Positions 1 through 8,999 of a stretch of 64,000 nucleotides of DNA are shown here, one piece after another. Numbering within the stretch: position 1 is the first letter of the stretch; each line of letters starts with the position of its first letter. The notes beneath the pieces were generated by a model. That model ran no database searches. It was not told the DNA's origin and worked only from the letters and a program-made list of their open reading frames with translations. The position numbers and the translations under genes were made by a program. Origin of the DNA: Sulfuriferula sp047300855 (lineage in GTDB: Bacteria; Pseudomonadota; Gammaproteobacteria; Burkholderiales; Sulfuriferulaceae); NCBI RefSeq assembly GCF_047300855.1, contig NZ_CP170197.1:3100001-3164000 (forward strand), written 5' to 3'.

Positions 1-2
1 TC

Positions 3-1067
3 GAACCCGGCAAGGAAAACAAAATACCGACCACCGCGTTTGGTGAAGTGGTCGGCGCAGTGGGCAAGCGCGATCCGCGCTTCATCGTCACCAATGCCGA
101 CGGCAACGAAGCCTCGGCCATGGCCAACATCAACAAGGCCTTGACCATCCGCCACCCGACGGTGGACGAACTGTACTTCCAGGGCCCCAATGGCCAGGTT
201 TACGAGCCGCTCAACGAGGATGCCTGTGCCGGCCTGGCCGCTGCCGTGTCGCTGTTCGGCGGCCGATCGCTGTGGTGCTCGTATGAGTCCTTCGTCATCA
301 ACGGCCTGCCGATCTGGCAGACGGTGATCCAGGCGATGGCCGAACTGCGCCGCAAAACCCCCAGCACGGTAACGCTGTTCACCGCCGGCGCACTGGAGCA
401 GGGACGCAATGGCTGGACCCATCAGCGCCCGGAGGTCGAGGCCTACTTCGCCGCCATGATGCGCAACGGCAATGTGTTCCCGCTGTTCCCGACTGACGCC
501 AATTCGATTCAGGCGGCTTACGAATGGGCGCTGAAAACCTACAATAAAGGCATCGTGATCACCGCCTCGAAAACGGCGCTGCCGGTACGCACCACGCTGG
601 CACAGAGCCGCACGGCAATCGAGGAAGGCGCGATCACTTTGCTGGATCAGAATGGCAACGGCAAAGTCGTGTTCGCAGTCACCGGCGACATGGTGCTGCT
701 GCCCGTCTTCGAAGCAGCTGAAGCCCTGGGCAAGCAAGGCGTGGGCGTGCGCATCGTCTCGGTGGTCAACCCGCGCCGCCTGTATCGTCCAAGCGACGTT
801 TCCTGGAACACGGTGTCGCAGCCCGACGGCAAATTCATGAACGATGCGGATTTCGATGCGCTGTTCCATGGCGATGCGCTGATCGCCGTCAGCGGCGGCC
901 CCTCCGCGATGCTGGAGCCGGTACTGCTGAGAACGCGCGCAGCCCGCCGTGAAACCTTCTGCTGGCAGCGCGGCGAAACCACTGCAACCGCCGGACAGCT
1001 ATTCGACCTCAACGGCATGAACGCCAAGGCGCTGGAACAGCGTGCGCAGGCCTTGCTTGGGAATTAA
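3..1067 (+). CDS. Phosphoketolase family protein, C-terminal part (5' end outside window)
   Basis: The frame is open from base 3 and ends with TAA at 1065-1067, so about 354 C-terminal residues are visible. Phosphoketolases cleave xylulose-5-P or fructose-6-P with phosphate to acetyl-P and a shorter sugar phosphate, using thiamine diphosphate. Family-like features are a CSYESF segment, a GWTHQRPEVEAYF segment matching the usual G-F-THQ-P stretch, and a later FPTDANS stretch, all from the pyrimidine-binding and C-terminal domains. The match is clear but not close to the well-known lactic-type enzymes, so substrate preference is open. A sugar-acid kinase family gene follows on the same strand after 180 bp. 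Confidence 0.75.
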   Translation, partial: EPGKENKIPTTAFGEVVGAVGKRDPRFIVTNADGNEASAMANINKALTIRHPTVDELYFQGPNGQVYEPLNEDACAGLAAAVSLFGGRSLWCSYESFVINGLPIWQTVIQAMAELRRKTPSTVTLFTAGALEQGRNGWTHQRPEVEAYFAAMMRNGNVFPLFPTDANSIQAAYEWALKTYNKGIVITASKTALPVRTTLAQSRTAIEEGAITLLDQNGNGKVVFAVTGDMVLLPVFEAAEALGKQGVGVRIVSVVNPRRLYRPSDVSWNTVSQPDGKFMNDADFDALFHGDALIAVSGGPSAMLEPVLLRTRAARRETFCWQRGETTATAGQLFDLNGMNAKALEQRAQALLGN

Positions 1068-1104
1068 AGGCTGAAAAGGGTTTAATCCTAAAACCGCAAT
1101 TCAA

Positions 1105-1225
1105 GCCACAGAGAGCACAGAGTTCACAGAGGGATATAAGGGGTTGTCGTAAATATTGGCTTACCTATCAGGCGAGCTGGAAAATATGCGAAACCCGCCC
1201 CAGCTCTGTGATCTCTGTGGCTAAC
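1105..1225. repeat. Inverted-repeat intergenic element with CACAGAG arms, copy 1
   Basis: The left arm (1105-1131) carries GCCACAGAGAGCACAGAG followed by another CACAGAG unit. The right arm (1204-1221) is its reverse complement with one mismatch in 18 bases. About 70 bp lie between the arms. A second copy with the same arms sits at 15772-15855. Both copies end 20-30 bp upstream of a start codon, so they will be present in, or just ahead of, the leader of the next gene. No transposase is nearby; a short non-autonomous or REP-like repeat family fits best. Confidence 0.7.
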
Positions 1226-1247
1226 TGTTTTTTTCAGGTTAATTACG

Positions 1248-2564
1248 ATGCAACCAAAAATCATTGTTCTGGACGACGACCCCACCGGCTCACAGACCGT
1301 GCATGGCTGTCTGCTGCTCACCCGCTGGGATGTCGCGACGCTCAAGCAGGGTCTGGCAGATGCTTCGCCGCTGATGTTTGTGCTCACCAACACCCGCGGG
1401 ATGGGTGCCGCCGAGGCAGCGCAGATCACGCGCGAGGCATGCCACAACCTGAAGCTGGCAATGGCGGGATTTGATCGTCCGGCCCTGTTCGTCAGCCGCT
1501 CCGACTCGACCCTGCGCGGCCACTATCCGGTGGAAACCGATGTGATGGCCGAAGAACTCGGTCCGTTCAACGCGCATTTTCTGGTCCCGGCTTTTTTCGA
1601 AGGCGGACGTTTCACTGTGGACAGCGTGCATTACCTGAAAGTGGACGGCAAGGCCGTGCCGGTGCATGAAACCGAATTCGCGCGCGATTCCGTGTTCGGC
1701 TACCGCCACAGTTTCCTACCCGATTATGTCGAAGAAAAAACCCAGGGCCGGATCAAAGCCGATGCGGTGGTGCGCTTCACCCTCAGCGCTATCCGCGCCG
1801 GTACGCTGGACCGATTGATGGCGCTGCAAGGGAATGCTTGCTGCGTGGTGGATGCGGAAAACCAGACCGACCTCAACCGCTTCGCCGACGACCTCGAACA
1901 GGCCGCCAGCCAGGGCAAGCGCTTCCTGTTCCGTAGCGCCGCCAGTCTGCTCACCGCGCTGGCCAAACTGCCGCCGCAACCGGTACCTGCCGAGGACATG
2001 CGGCGCTACGTCAAGGATGGCCGTCCCGGCGTGGTGGTGGTCGGTTCGCATGTCAAGAAAACCACCGAGCAACTTGCCGTGTTGCTGCAGCAAAAAGGCA
2101 TCGTTGCTGTGGAAGTCGATGTCAGCCGGATGCCGGAACAGAGCCCGGCATTGCTCCAGGAAGTGCTGGCGCAAGTTGCTCGTGCTCACCAAAGTGGCCT
2201 GACGCCGGTGATCTTCACCAGCCGGGTCGAACGCCAGTTTCCCGACCAGGCAACGCGCTTGGCGTTCGGCGAACACGTTTCCGGTTTCCTGATGGACGTA
2301 GTGCACGGTCTGCCCGCCACCATCGGTTTCATCATCAGCAAGGGCGGCATCACTTCCAACGACATGCTGAGCAAGGGATTGGCATTGCCTACTGCGCGAC
2401 TGGCGGGACAGATACTGGCCGGTTGCAGCGTGGTATTGACGCCTGCCGACCACCCCTTCCCCGAGATTCCGGTAGTGATCTTCCCCGGCAATGTGGGCGA
2501 TGCCAACGCGCTGACGCAAGCCTGGCAACGCCTGGTTGCACCAAAACCAGGTGGCAACGAATAA
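1248..2564 (+). CDS. Four-carbon acid sugar kinase family protein (DUF1537 type)
   Basis: This 438-residue protein belongs to the family of ATP-dependent kinases that phosphorylate four-carbon sugar acids such as threonate or erythronate. The N-terminal domain opens with the DDDPTGSQT motif at residues 9-17, typical of the family, and carries SRSDSTLRGHYP near residue 85. The C-terminal nucleotide-binding domain has GGITSNDM near residue 365. The length is normal for the family. Usual partners (a PdxA-like dehydrogenase, an aldolase) are absent from the visible neighbourhood; the neighbours are phosphoketolase and glcDEF. The exact substrate cannot be told from sequence. Confidence 0.85.
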   Translation: MQPKIIVLDDDPTGSQTVHGCLLLTRWDVATLKQGLADASPLMFVLTNTRGMGAAEAAQITREACHNLKLAMAGFDRPALFVSRSDSTLRGHYPVETDVMAEELGPFNAHFLVPAFFEGGRFTVDSVHYLKVDGKAVPVHETEFARDSVFGYRHSFLPDYVEEKTQGRIKADAVVRFTLSAIRAGTLDRLMALQGNACCVVDAENQTDLNRFADDLEQAASQGKRFLFRSAASLLTALAKLPPQPVPAEDMRRYVKDGRPGVVVVGSHVKKTTEQLAVLLQQKGIVAVEVDVSRMPEQSPALLQEVLAQVARAHQSGLTPVIFTSRVERQFPDQATRLAFGEHVSGFLMDVVHGLPATIGFIISKGGITSNDMLSKGLALPTARLAGQILAGCSVVLTPADHPFPEIPVVIFPGNVGDANALTQAWQRLVAPKPGGNE

Positions 2565-2704
2565 TCGAGGGCAGTAGAATCACCTTTTTCTTCGAATCAG
2601 CCTGAAAATCGCGATTTAATCCACCTCAGGGTATCGGAATGAAAATGAGTTTTGCGGTTATTTTGTCCCTGTCTTCAACCGGCCGATAGCGTTTTCACGC
2701 AACC

Positions 2705-4159
2705 ATGATCACCGCTTCCCTTATCCGCGATTTACAAGCCTTGCTTCCTGCTTCTGCGGTGCTGTCCATGCGTGAGGACATGATGCCCTATGCATCTGAC
2801 GGCCTGACTGCGTATCAATGTCAGCCCGGCGTCGTAGTGCTACCTGATACTGAAGACCAGGTCATCGCCATTTTACGGCTATGCCATGCTGCCGGAGTGC
2901 CGGTCATCGCGCGTGGCGCAGGCACCGGCTTGTCCGGCGGGGCGCTGCCGCGTGAGGACGCCGTGCTGCTGGGGCTGGCCAAATTCAACAAAATCCTGCA
3001 CCTCGACCCGCTGGCGCGTACTGCGCGCGTGCTGCCCGGCGTGCGCAATCTCGCCATCTCAGAAGCCGCCGCACCGTACGGCCTCTACTATGCGCCGGAC
3101 CCGTCCTCGCAGATTGCCTGCTCCATCGGCGGCAACGTAGCGGAAAACTCCGGCGGCGTGCATTGCCTGAAATACGGCCTCACCGTGAACAACGTCATGC
3201 GTGTGCGCGCGGTGACCATAGACGGCGAGGTGCTGGAACTCGGCGGCGAAGCGCTGGACAGCCCCGGCTACGACCTGCTGGCCCTGATGCACGGCTCGGA
3301 AGGCATGCTCGCCGTGATCACCGAAGTCACCGTCAAACTGCTCGCCAAGCCGGAACGCGCGCAAGTGGTGCTGGCGGCTTTTGACCGCATCGAAACAGCG
3401 GGCGCAGCGGTAAACGCCATCATCGCCGGGGGAATCCTGCCGGCCGGCCTGGAGATGATGGACAAACCCGCGATCGAGGCGGCGGAAGCTTTTGTCCACG
3501 CCGGTTACCCGCTCGACGCCGCCGCCATTCTGCTAGTGGAAGTGGACGGCACCAACGAGGAGGTGTCCGACGATGTGCTGCGCGTACACGACATCCTCGC
3601 CGCCAGCGGCGCCACCGAATTTCGTACCGCCAGCAACGAGGCCGAACGCCTCAAGTTCTGGGCCGGGCGCAAAAACGCCTTCCCCGCCGTAGGGCGCATG
3701 TCGCCGGACTACTACTGCATGGACGGCACCATTCCGCGCCGCGCACTGCCCACCGTGCTGCACGGCATCGCCCTGTTGTCCGCGCAATACGGACTGCGCG
3801 TCGCCAATGTGTTTCACGCCGGCGACGGCAACCTGCACCCGCTCATCCTCTACGATGCCAACACCCCCGGCGAACTGGAAAAAACCGAAGCCTTCGGCGC
3901 AAAAATCCTTGAGCTGTGCGTCGCCCAAGGCGGCACCATTACCGGCGAGCACGGCGTGGGCGTGGAAAAAATCGACCAGATGTGCGTGCAGTTTAGCCCG
4001 CTGGAATTGCAGGCTTTCCACGCGGTCAAAGCCGCATTCGACCCACGCGTATTATTGAACCCCGGTAAGGCCGTACCTATTCTGCGCCGCTGCGCCGAAC
4101 TGGGCGCGATGCACGTGCACGACGGGCAACTGCCGCATCCTGAATTACCGCGATTCTGA
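2705..4159 (+). CDS. glcD: Glycolate oxidase FAD-binding subunit GlcD
   Basis: This 484-residue flavoprotein is the catalytic subunit of glycolate oxidase, which oxidises glycolate to glyoxylate and feeds electrons to the membrane quinone pool together with GlcE and GlcF. The FAD-binding type 4 domain shows ARGAGTGLSGGALP near residue 74, and the C-terminal domain has NVFHAGDGNLHP near residue 370 and TGEHGVG near residue 412, both hallmarks of the GlcD/D-lactate dehydrogenase family. glcE follows after 9 bp and glcF after that, so the three subunits form an operon. In an autotroph this enzyme recycles the glycolate produced by the oxygenase side reaction of RuBisCO. Confidence 0.95.
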   Translation: MITASLIRDLQALLPASAVLSMREDMMPYASDGLTAYQCQPGVVVLPDTEDQVIAILRLCHAAGVPVIARGAGTGLSGGALPREDAVLLGLAKFNKILHLDPLARTARVLPGVRNLAISEAAAPYGLYYAPDPSSQIACSIGGNVAENSGGVHCLKYGLTVNNVMRVRAVTIDGEVLELGGEALDSPGYDLLALMHGSEGMLAVITEVTVKLLAKPERAQVVLAAFDRIETAGAAVNAIIAGGILPAGLEMMDKPAIEAAEAFVHAGYPLDAAAILLVEVDGTNEEVSDDVLRVHDILAASGATEFRTASNEAERLKFWAGRKNAFPAVGRMSPDYYCMDGTIPRRALPTVLHGIALLSAQYGLRVANVFHAGDGNLHPLILYDANTPGELEKTEAFGAKILELCVAQGGTITGEHGVGVEKIDQMCVQFSPLELQAFHAVKAAFDPRVLLNPGKAVPILRRCAELGAMHVHDGQLPHPELPRF

Positions 4160-4168
4160 CAGGCACCC

Positions 4169-5215
4169 ATGCAAGCAATCATTGACCAGGTACACGCCGC
4201 CATCGCCGCACAAACGCCGCTGCAAATCCGCGCCGGCGGCAGCAAGGACTGGTACGGCAATGCGCCGACCGGCCAGCTGCTCGATGTTTCCGCGCACAGC
4301 GGCATCGTCGAATACGAGCCGGTGGAGCTGGTGCTGACCGCAAAAGCCGGCACCCCGCTGGCCGAAATCGAAGCCGTGCTCGCCGCCAACGGGCAGATGC
4401 TGTCGTTCGAACCGCCGCATTACGGCGCACACGCCACGCTGGGCGGCACCCTGGCGTGCGGCTTCGCCGGGCCGCGCCGCGCCTTTGCCGGCAGCGCGCG
4501 CGACGCACTGCTCGGCGTGCAGTTGCTGGATGGCCGCGGCGACGTGCTCAACTTCGGCGGCAAAGTCATCAAGAACGTCGCCGGTTATGATGTATCGCGC
4601 CTGATGGCGGGCGCCATGGGTACGCTCGGGGTGATCCTGCAAGCCTCGCTCAAAGTGCTGCCGCGCCCCGCCCAGGAGCTCACCCTGCAATTCGAACTCG
4701 ATCAGGACAACGCCATCCTCCACATGAATCAGCTCGCCGGCCTGCCGCTGCCCATTTCCGCTGCCGCCTGGGTCGGCGGCGTGATGATGCTGCGGCTGGA
4801 AGGGAGCGGCCCGGGCATTCATGCTGCGCAAGTGAAGCTGGGCGGTGAAGTGAACCCGCACGGCGCCGCTTTCTGGCTCGCCGCACGCGAGCAGACCGCC
4901 GCGCTGTTCGGCGGCGCTACGCCGCTATGGCGCCTGTCGGTACCCTCCAGCACACCGCCCATTGACCTGCCCGGCAAACAGGCCGTCACCTGGGGCGGCG
5001 CGCAGCGCTGGCTCAAGTCCGATGCCCCGGCCGGGCACATCCGCAGCGCTGCGGCCGAGGCAGGCGGTCATGCCACGCTGTTTCGCGCGGCGGACAAATC
5101 CGCGGGCGTATTCCAACCGCTGCCCAAAGCCATGCTGGCGCTGCACCAGCGCCTGAAACAACAATTCGACCCGCACGGCATATTCAATCGCGGGCGGCTC
5201 TACGCGGAGTTCTGA
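4169..5215 (+). CDS. glcE: Glycolate oxidase FAD-binding subunit GlcE
   Basis: This 348-residue protein is the second, smaller flavin-type subunit of glycolate oxidase. It has the FAD-binding type 4 fold: IRAGGSKDWYG near residue 20, and GGTLACGFAGPRR followed by GGKVIKNVAGYDVSRL near residues 92-150, as in GlcE proteins. It starts 9 bp after glcD, and glcF starts 2 bp after its stop, indicating translational coupling in one transcript. Length and order (D-E-F) match the classical operon. Confidence 0.94.
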   Translation: MQAIIDQVHAAIAAQTPLQIRAGGSKDWYGNAPTGQLLDVSAHSGIVEYEPVELVLTAKAGTPLAEIEAVLAANGQMLSFEPPHYGAHATLGGTLACGFAGPRRAFAGSARDALLGVQLLDGRGDVLNFGGKVIKNVAGYDVSRLMAGAMGTLGVILQASLKVLPRPAQELTLQFELDQDNAILHMNQLAGLPLPISAAAWVGGVMMLRLEGSGPGIHAAQVKLGGEVNPHGAAFWLAAREQTAALFGGATPLWRLSVPSSTPPIDLPGKQAVTWGGAQRWLKSDAPAGHIRSAAAEAGGHATLFRAADKSAGVFQPLPKAMLALHQRLKQQFDPHGIFNRGRLYAEF

Positions 5216-5217
5216 CC

Positions 5218-6441
5218 ATGCAAACCCAGCTTGCCGATTTCATCCGCGACACGCCCGAAGGGGTTGAAGCTGAACGCATCCTGCGCAGTTGCGTGCATTG
5301 CGGTTTTTGCCTGGCCACCTGCCCCACCTATCAAATCCTCGGCGACGAACTGGATTCGCCGCGCGGGCGCATTTACCTGATGAAGCAGTATCTGGAAAGC
5401 GGCGAGGTATCAGAAAAAACCCAGCTGCATCTGGATCGCTGTCTCACCTGCCGCAATTGCGAAACCACCTGCCCGTCCGGGGTGGAATACTCGAAACTGC
5501 TGGATATCGGTCGCGGCCTGATCGAAAAACAGGTTCCGCGCAGCCCGCTGGCTGCGATGCAACGCTACGCCCTGCGCCAGGTTCTGCCGCGCCCAACCCT
5601 GTTTTCCAGCCTGCTCGCGTTGGGACACGCGGCACGACCCTTCTTGCCAGCCAGCCTGAAATCAAAACTACCCGCGAAACAGAATTCTTCATCTCGCCCG
5701 AAAGGGCGTCATGCACGCCACATGCTGGTTCTGGAAGGTTGCGTACAGCCCGCGCTGGCGCCCAACATCAACGCGGCGGCGGCGCGGCTGCTTGATAAGA
5801 TCGGCATTTCGCTGGTTGCGGCGGACAAAGCCGGCTGCTGCGGCGCGGTCAGCTACCACCTCAACGCCCAGGACGAAGGGCTGGATTACATGCGCCGCAA
5901 CATCGACGCGTGGTGGCCGCTTCTCGAAGCGGGCGCAGAAGCCATCGTGATGACCGCCTCCGGTTGCGGCGTCACGGTCAAGGAATACGGCCATTACCTG
6001 CAACACGACCCGGCCTATGCTGCCAAAGCAGCGCGGGTTTCGGCCCTGACGCGCGACCTCAGCGAAGTCGTGCTGGCCGAGGCAGAGGTACTCAAAAGCC
6101 AGTTTGAGCCGCTGCCCAAGCCACGCGCGCGCGTCGCCTTCCACGCGCCCTGCACGCTGCAGCATGGCCAGAAAATCACCGGCGTGGTGGAAGCCCTGCT
6201 CACCGTGGCCGGATTTGAAGTGATATCAGTCAGCGAGTCCAACCTGTGCTGCGGCTCAGCCGGCACCTACTCGATCCTGCAACCTGAAATCTCCACCCAG
6301 CTGCGCGAACGTAAACTCGGCCACCTGCAGGCGCGCCAGCCCGAAGTCATTGCGACAGCCAATATCGGCTGCCTGACGCATCTGCAATCCGGCACCGCCA
6401 CGCCGGTTCGGCACTGGATAGAATTGCTGGACGAGGTTTAA
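5218..6441 (+). CDS. glcF: Glycolate oxidase iron-sulfur subunit GlcF
   Basis: This 407-residue protein is the electron-transfer subunit of glycolate oxidase. Two 4Fe-4S ferredoxin motifs are visible: CVHCGFCLATCP near residue 26 and CLTCRNCETTCP near residue 76. Two cysteine-rich CCG motifs, AGCCGAVSYH near residue 205 and NLCCGSAGTYS near residue 342, complete the family pattern. It closes the glcDEF operon. No GlcC-type regulator gene lies beside it. Confidence 0.95.
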   Translation: MQTQLADFIRDTPEGVEAERILRSCVHCGFCLATCPTYQILGDELDSPRGRIYLMKQYLESGEVSEKTQLHLDRCLTCRNCETTCPSGVEYSKLLDIGRGLIEKQVPRSPLAAMQRYALRQVLPRPTLFSSLLALGHAARPFLPASLKSKLPAKQNSSSRPKGRHARHMLVLEGCVQPALAPNINAAAARLLDKIGISLVAADKAGCCGAVSYHLNAQDEGLDYMRRNIDAWWPLLEAGAEAIVMTASGCGVTVKEYGHYLQHDPAYAAKAARVSALTRDLSEVVLAEAEVLKSQFEPLPKPRARVAFHAPCTLQHGQKITGVVEALLTVAGFEVISVSESNLCCGSAGTYSILQPEISTQLRERKLGHLQARQPEVIATANIGCLTHLQSGTATPVRHWIELLDEV

Positions 6442-6521
6442 ACTGTCAGCGAACAATTCGAGGTCTTGAGTCAACAAAGGGCGTGAAGAGCCCCAAGGAA
6501 GAAGAATTATCGTGTCTGACC

Positions 6522-7391
6522 CTATTCACGTTCTGAGAATGTTTCATCGCTGACGATAGTTGATTGCAGAAATTGTCCGACTGCGGACTGAATCCCGCTC
6601 CAGTCCTTGAGGTAAACTCGCCTGTAGGTGACCTGAACTACAGCGTTCAGCGGGCTGAAAATGAAGTACTGTTGGCACAGAGGGTTGTACGCTATCCCAT
6701 GCACTGTCGGCCCCACTTCGTCAGCGGTGCAACTGACATAAGTCTGCATGTCCGCACCCATATCGGGAGTGTAATAAAGGTCGTTATAGTGGCGGTATTC
6801 GGCTTTAGGCACATCTGGAAATCGATGGAAATCGACCCCCACACGCTTCAGGCCGAATTTTCCTGGTTTCGGGTACAAATGATCCAGGTCATGACAGATT
6901 GCCTTCCCGGGTAGGCTAGGCGGCGGAATGCAGACCTGTTTTAGGAAGAACTTATCAGTATCCAGATCAATATGCAGTCGATCGCGCGCGTGGATCGCCG
7001 GATCTACCGCGCCGGACCCGACGAGTATCATGAGCATTCGCCCCATACCCGGCACCTCGAAGGACTGGTTGTTGCCCACGGTGTGCGGCCCCATCTCCGG
7101 CCACAGCGTCTCAAGCAGCATATCCTGCTGCACGTTATGCGGATCCGTCGGACGGCCATGTGGATAAATCACGGCTTCCATCCACTCGGCACCGTCACTC
7201 ATGTTGTAGCCGGCAGGTACGAGAACTTGAAGCCTGTGAGTGCCAGTGTGGTCAAGCGGCCAGTTGAGCCGGAGGGGAGGCGAATAAGGTGTATTGGACT
7301 CGGGGGATTGCGCGCAACCACCCAGCCAACCTACAAGTGCCAACACTACAAATACCCCAGCACCAAAAAATATGCGTTTTTTCTGGCTCAT
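6522..7391 (-). CDS. Hypothetical lipoprotein
   Basis: This 289-residue protein has a signal peptide ending in the lipobox LGGC, with the lipidated cysteine at residue 26, so it is probably a membrane-anchored lipoprotein. The rest is globular, with several cysteines and many aromatic residues; I do not recognise the family. The start ATG overlaps the stop of the frameshifted upstream gene (ATGA), which points to translational coupling. It is the last gene of the minus-strand cluster that begins near 9476. Base composition of this cluster looks more AT-rich than the flanking glc and glt genes. Confidence 0.6.
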   Translation of the reverse strand: MSQKKRIFFGAGVFVVLALVGWLGGCAQSPESNTPYSPPLRLNWPLDHTGTHRLQVLVPAGYNMSDGAEWMEAVIYPHGRPTDPHNVQQDMLLETLWPEMGPHTVGNNQSFEVPGMGRMLMILVGSGAVDPAIHARDRLHIDLDTDKFFLKQVCIPPPSLPGKAICHDLDHLYPKPGKFGLKRVGVDFHRFPDVPKAEYRHYNDLYYTPDMGADMQTYVSCTADEVGPTVHGIAYNPLCQQYFIFSPLNAVVQVTYRRVYLKDWSGIQSAVGQFLQSTIVSDETFSERE

Positions 7392-7656
7392 ATCGTAGGG
7401 CCGAGAATATATCCAGGATCACTGGCGTAGGGCTGGAGCATCCCACCGGTGAAGCGCAAATCCGGCTGAGTGTCGAGAACATAACCAGTCGTCACCTGTG
7501 CCGCCCCTGCAGATAAGCGCTGGTTGATAAATCTAGGTTATAGATTGCATTGGCCGCATTGGTGGCCAATTTCAAAATGTCAATGAGCGTTTGCGAAATG
7601 GGTTGCCCAATTTGCGGCGTCAAATTTCCCAGTACTGTTCCAGCGGTCAGTGCCAT
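7388..7656 (-). pseudogene. Small unknown gene broken by a one-base frameshift
   Basis: A GAGGAGG ribosome site sits six bases before the ATG at 7656-7654, and that ATG overlaps the TAA of the preceding gene (TAATG). The first frame stops after 54 residues at 7492. Restoring one G to the G4 run (C4 on the plus strand, 7504-7507) continues the frame for about 35 further residues to a TGA at 7390-7388 that overlaps the next gene's ATG. The tight overlaps at both ends strongly suggest that the ancestral gene was about 89 residues long. No family is recognised. The alternatives are a real mutation, a sequencing error, or recoding. Confidence 0.55.
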
Positions 7657-8960
7657 TATTGAACCTCCTCGCATAAATCAATTACTTTTAACTTGCCTTG
7701 CAATGGTGGCTGGTTGAGTTCCACATTCATATAGGCGAACCGGCAGCCGTCTGGTGATACCTTCCCATCCGTTACACTATCGTGTGATATCTGGTTTACT
7801 TTTTCACCATGTGACAAATAAATGCCAGATTCACCACTCCAAACGTTATTTGTCCACATGATGCCTCTCTGAGTCAGCCTGACTCCTCCCACCCATGATG
7901 CATTTGAAAATGCATCCGGCTTTTTAATCTCTCTCAATTCGCCTTTAGCCAGCAGAATATGAATAAAAACCTTGATACTAGATGACCTATCAGAGTTTCC
8001 AGACACAGTTCGACTGTCCACAAATAAATATGCGTTTGCAAAGTTATAGTAGTCAGCTCGTAGCAAATTATTATTCATATGCAAGGTAAGCGGTGGGCTA
8101 TTCATTGGGTAAAAAATAACGAAATCCTGAGGCAAAACCGGCCCACGGTTTTTATAGCTATGTTTGCCCAAGACGATGAACCCGTCTTCTTTGCGCAGAG
8201 GTTTGACGTACTCGTCAGGGTGCGCTTCCATGTACTGCCTGGTTATGGCAGAAGGCTGGTTGCCGCAGTCGCCAGGATACATATACAGTCTGGATTTCTT
8301 GGTGGTATCAACCGCCGTTTCCAGACCCATCGGGCCAGAGAGATATTCAAAGTCCGATGGTTTTCCCGCACTTTCTGTATTCTTGGGGACAGCAATATTA
8401 ATGATTCCATCCTGGTAGCAGGTGACGCTACCGACACGGTAGCGCGTGATCGCGCCGCTATTGACGTCCCATATTTTAGTGACATCAATATTTTCGGCAT
8501 ATGCGTGTCTCTTCTCGCCACTCAAAGGCCCTAGGATTATTGCCAAAGTTTTAAGTGGGTCGCCATCCCATATTTTCTTTTCCCTCGTCCAGAATATGAT
8601 CCGGTGGTTGTCCATCCAGAACCAATTCTCCGCATGGACCCCTGAGTCATGTACCGGATAGTTGCCGCTCAATGGTGTGGATGGGTTTAATATCTGGTCC
8701 AGCGGAACAACTGGCGTGGAATATGCAGATTCTCCGTGTGTGGTGCTTCCCTGGTCCGCTACCGGGACCGGGTCTGCTTGGGCAATGGCCGCCACCAAAA
8801 CCAGCGCCATCAGGGCAAACATATAGGCGCCACTCTTCCACGACAGGATGAGCTTGGTTTTCAATAAAACAGGGATTTGATAATCCAATCCATTTTTTGT
8901 TTGTATTTGCATTCCGTCTTCCATTTTCATTTTCTGCTCGCGCTGTTTTGTGTCAAACAT
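7656..8960 (-). CDS. Hypothetical exported protein, possible beta-propeller
   Basis: This 434-residue protein has a hydrophobic segment at residues 47-62 ending in IAQA, which could be a signal peptide if translation starts at Met47, or a membrane anchor if it starts at Met1, 12 or 17. The mature part is rich in short beta-like stretches and aromatic residues (WFWMDNHRIIFW, SPDGCRFAYM), resembling WD40/TolB-like propeller blades; this is an impression, not a family match. Its stop codon overlaps the start of the small gene downstream. Codon use is noticeably more AT-rich than in neighbouring housekeeping genes. Confidence 0.55.
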   Translation of the reverse strand: MFDTKQREQKMKMEDGMQIQTKNGLDYQIPVLLKTKLILSWKSGAYMFALMALVLVAAIAQADPVPVADQGSTTHGESAYSTPVVPLDQILNPSTPLSGNYPVHDSGVHAENWFWMDNHRIIFWTREKKIWDGDPLKTLAIILGPLSGEKRHAYAENIDVTKIWDVNSGAITRYRVGSVTCYQDGIINIAVPKNTESAGKPSDFEYLSGPMGLETAVDTTKKSRLYMYPGDCGNQPSAITRQYMEAHPDEYVKPLRKEDGFIVLGKHSYKNRGPVLPQDFVIFYPMNSPPLTLHMNNNLLRADYYNFANAYLFVDSRTVSGNSDRSSSIKVFIHILLAKGELREIKKPDAFSNASWVGGVRLTQRGIMWTNNVWSGESGIYLSHGEKVNQISHDSVTDGKVSPDGCRFAYMNVELNQPPLQGKLKVIDLCEEVQ

Positions 8961-8999
8961 GGCAATTATTTATCGACATGTAACATCCATAATTAAGCA

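Noticed and set aside
6505..6540. Possible REP-type half site (GTGTCTGACCCTATTCACG)
   Set aside because: Only a single copy is seen in the window and no inverted partner is adjacent; not enough to call.
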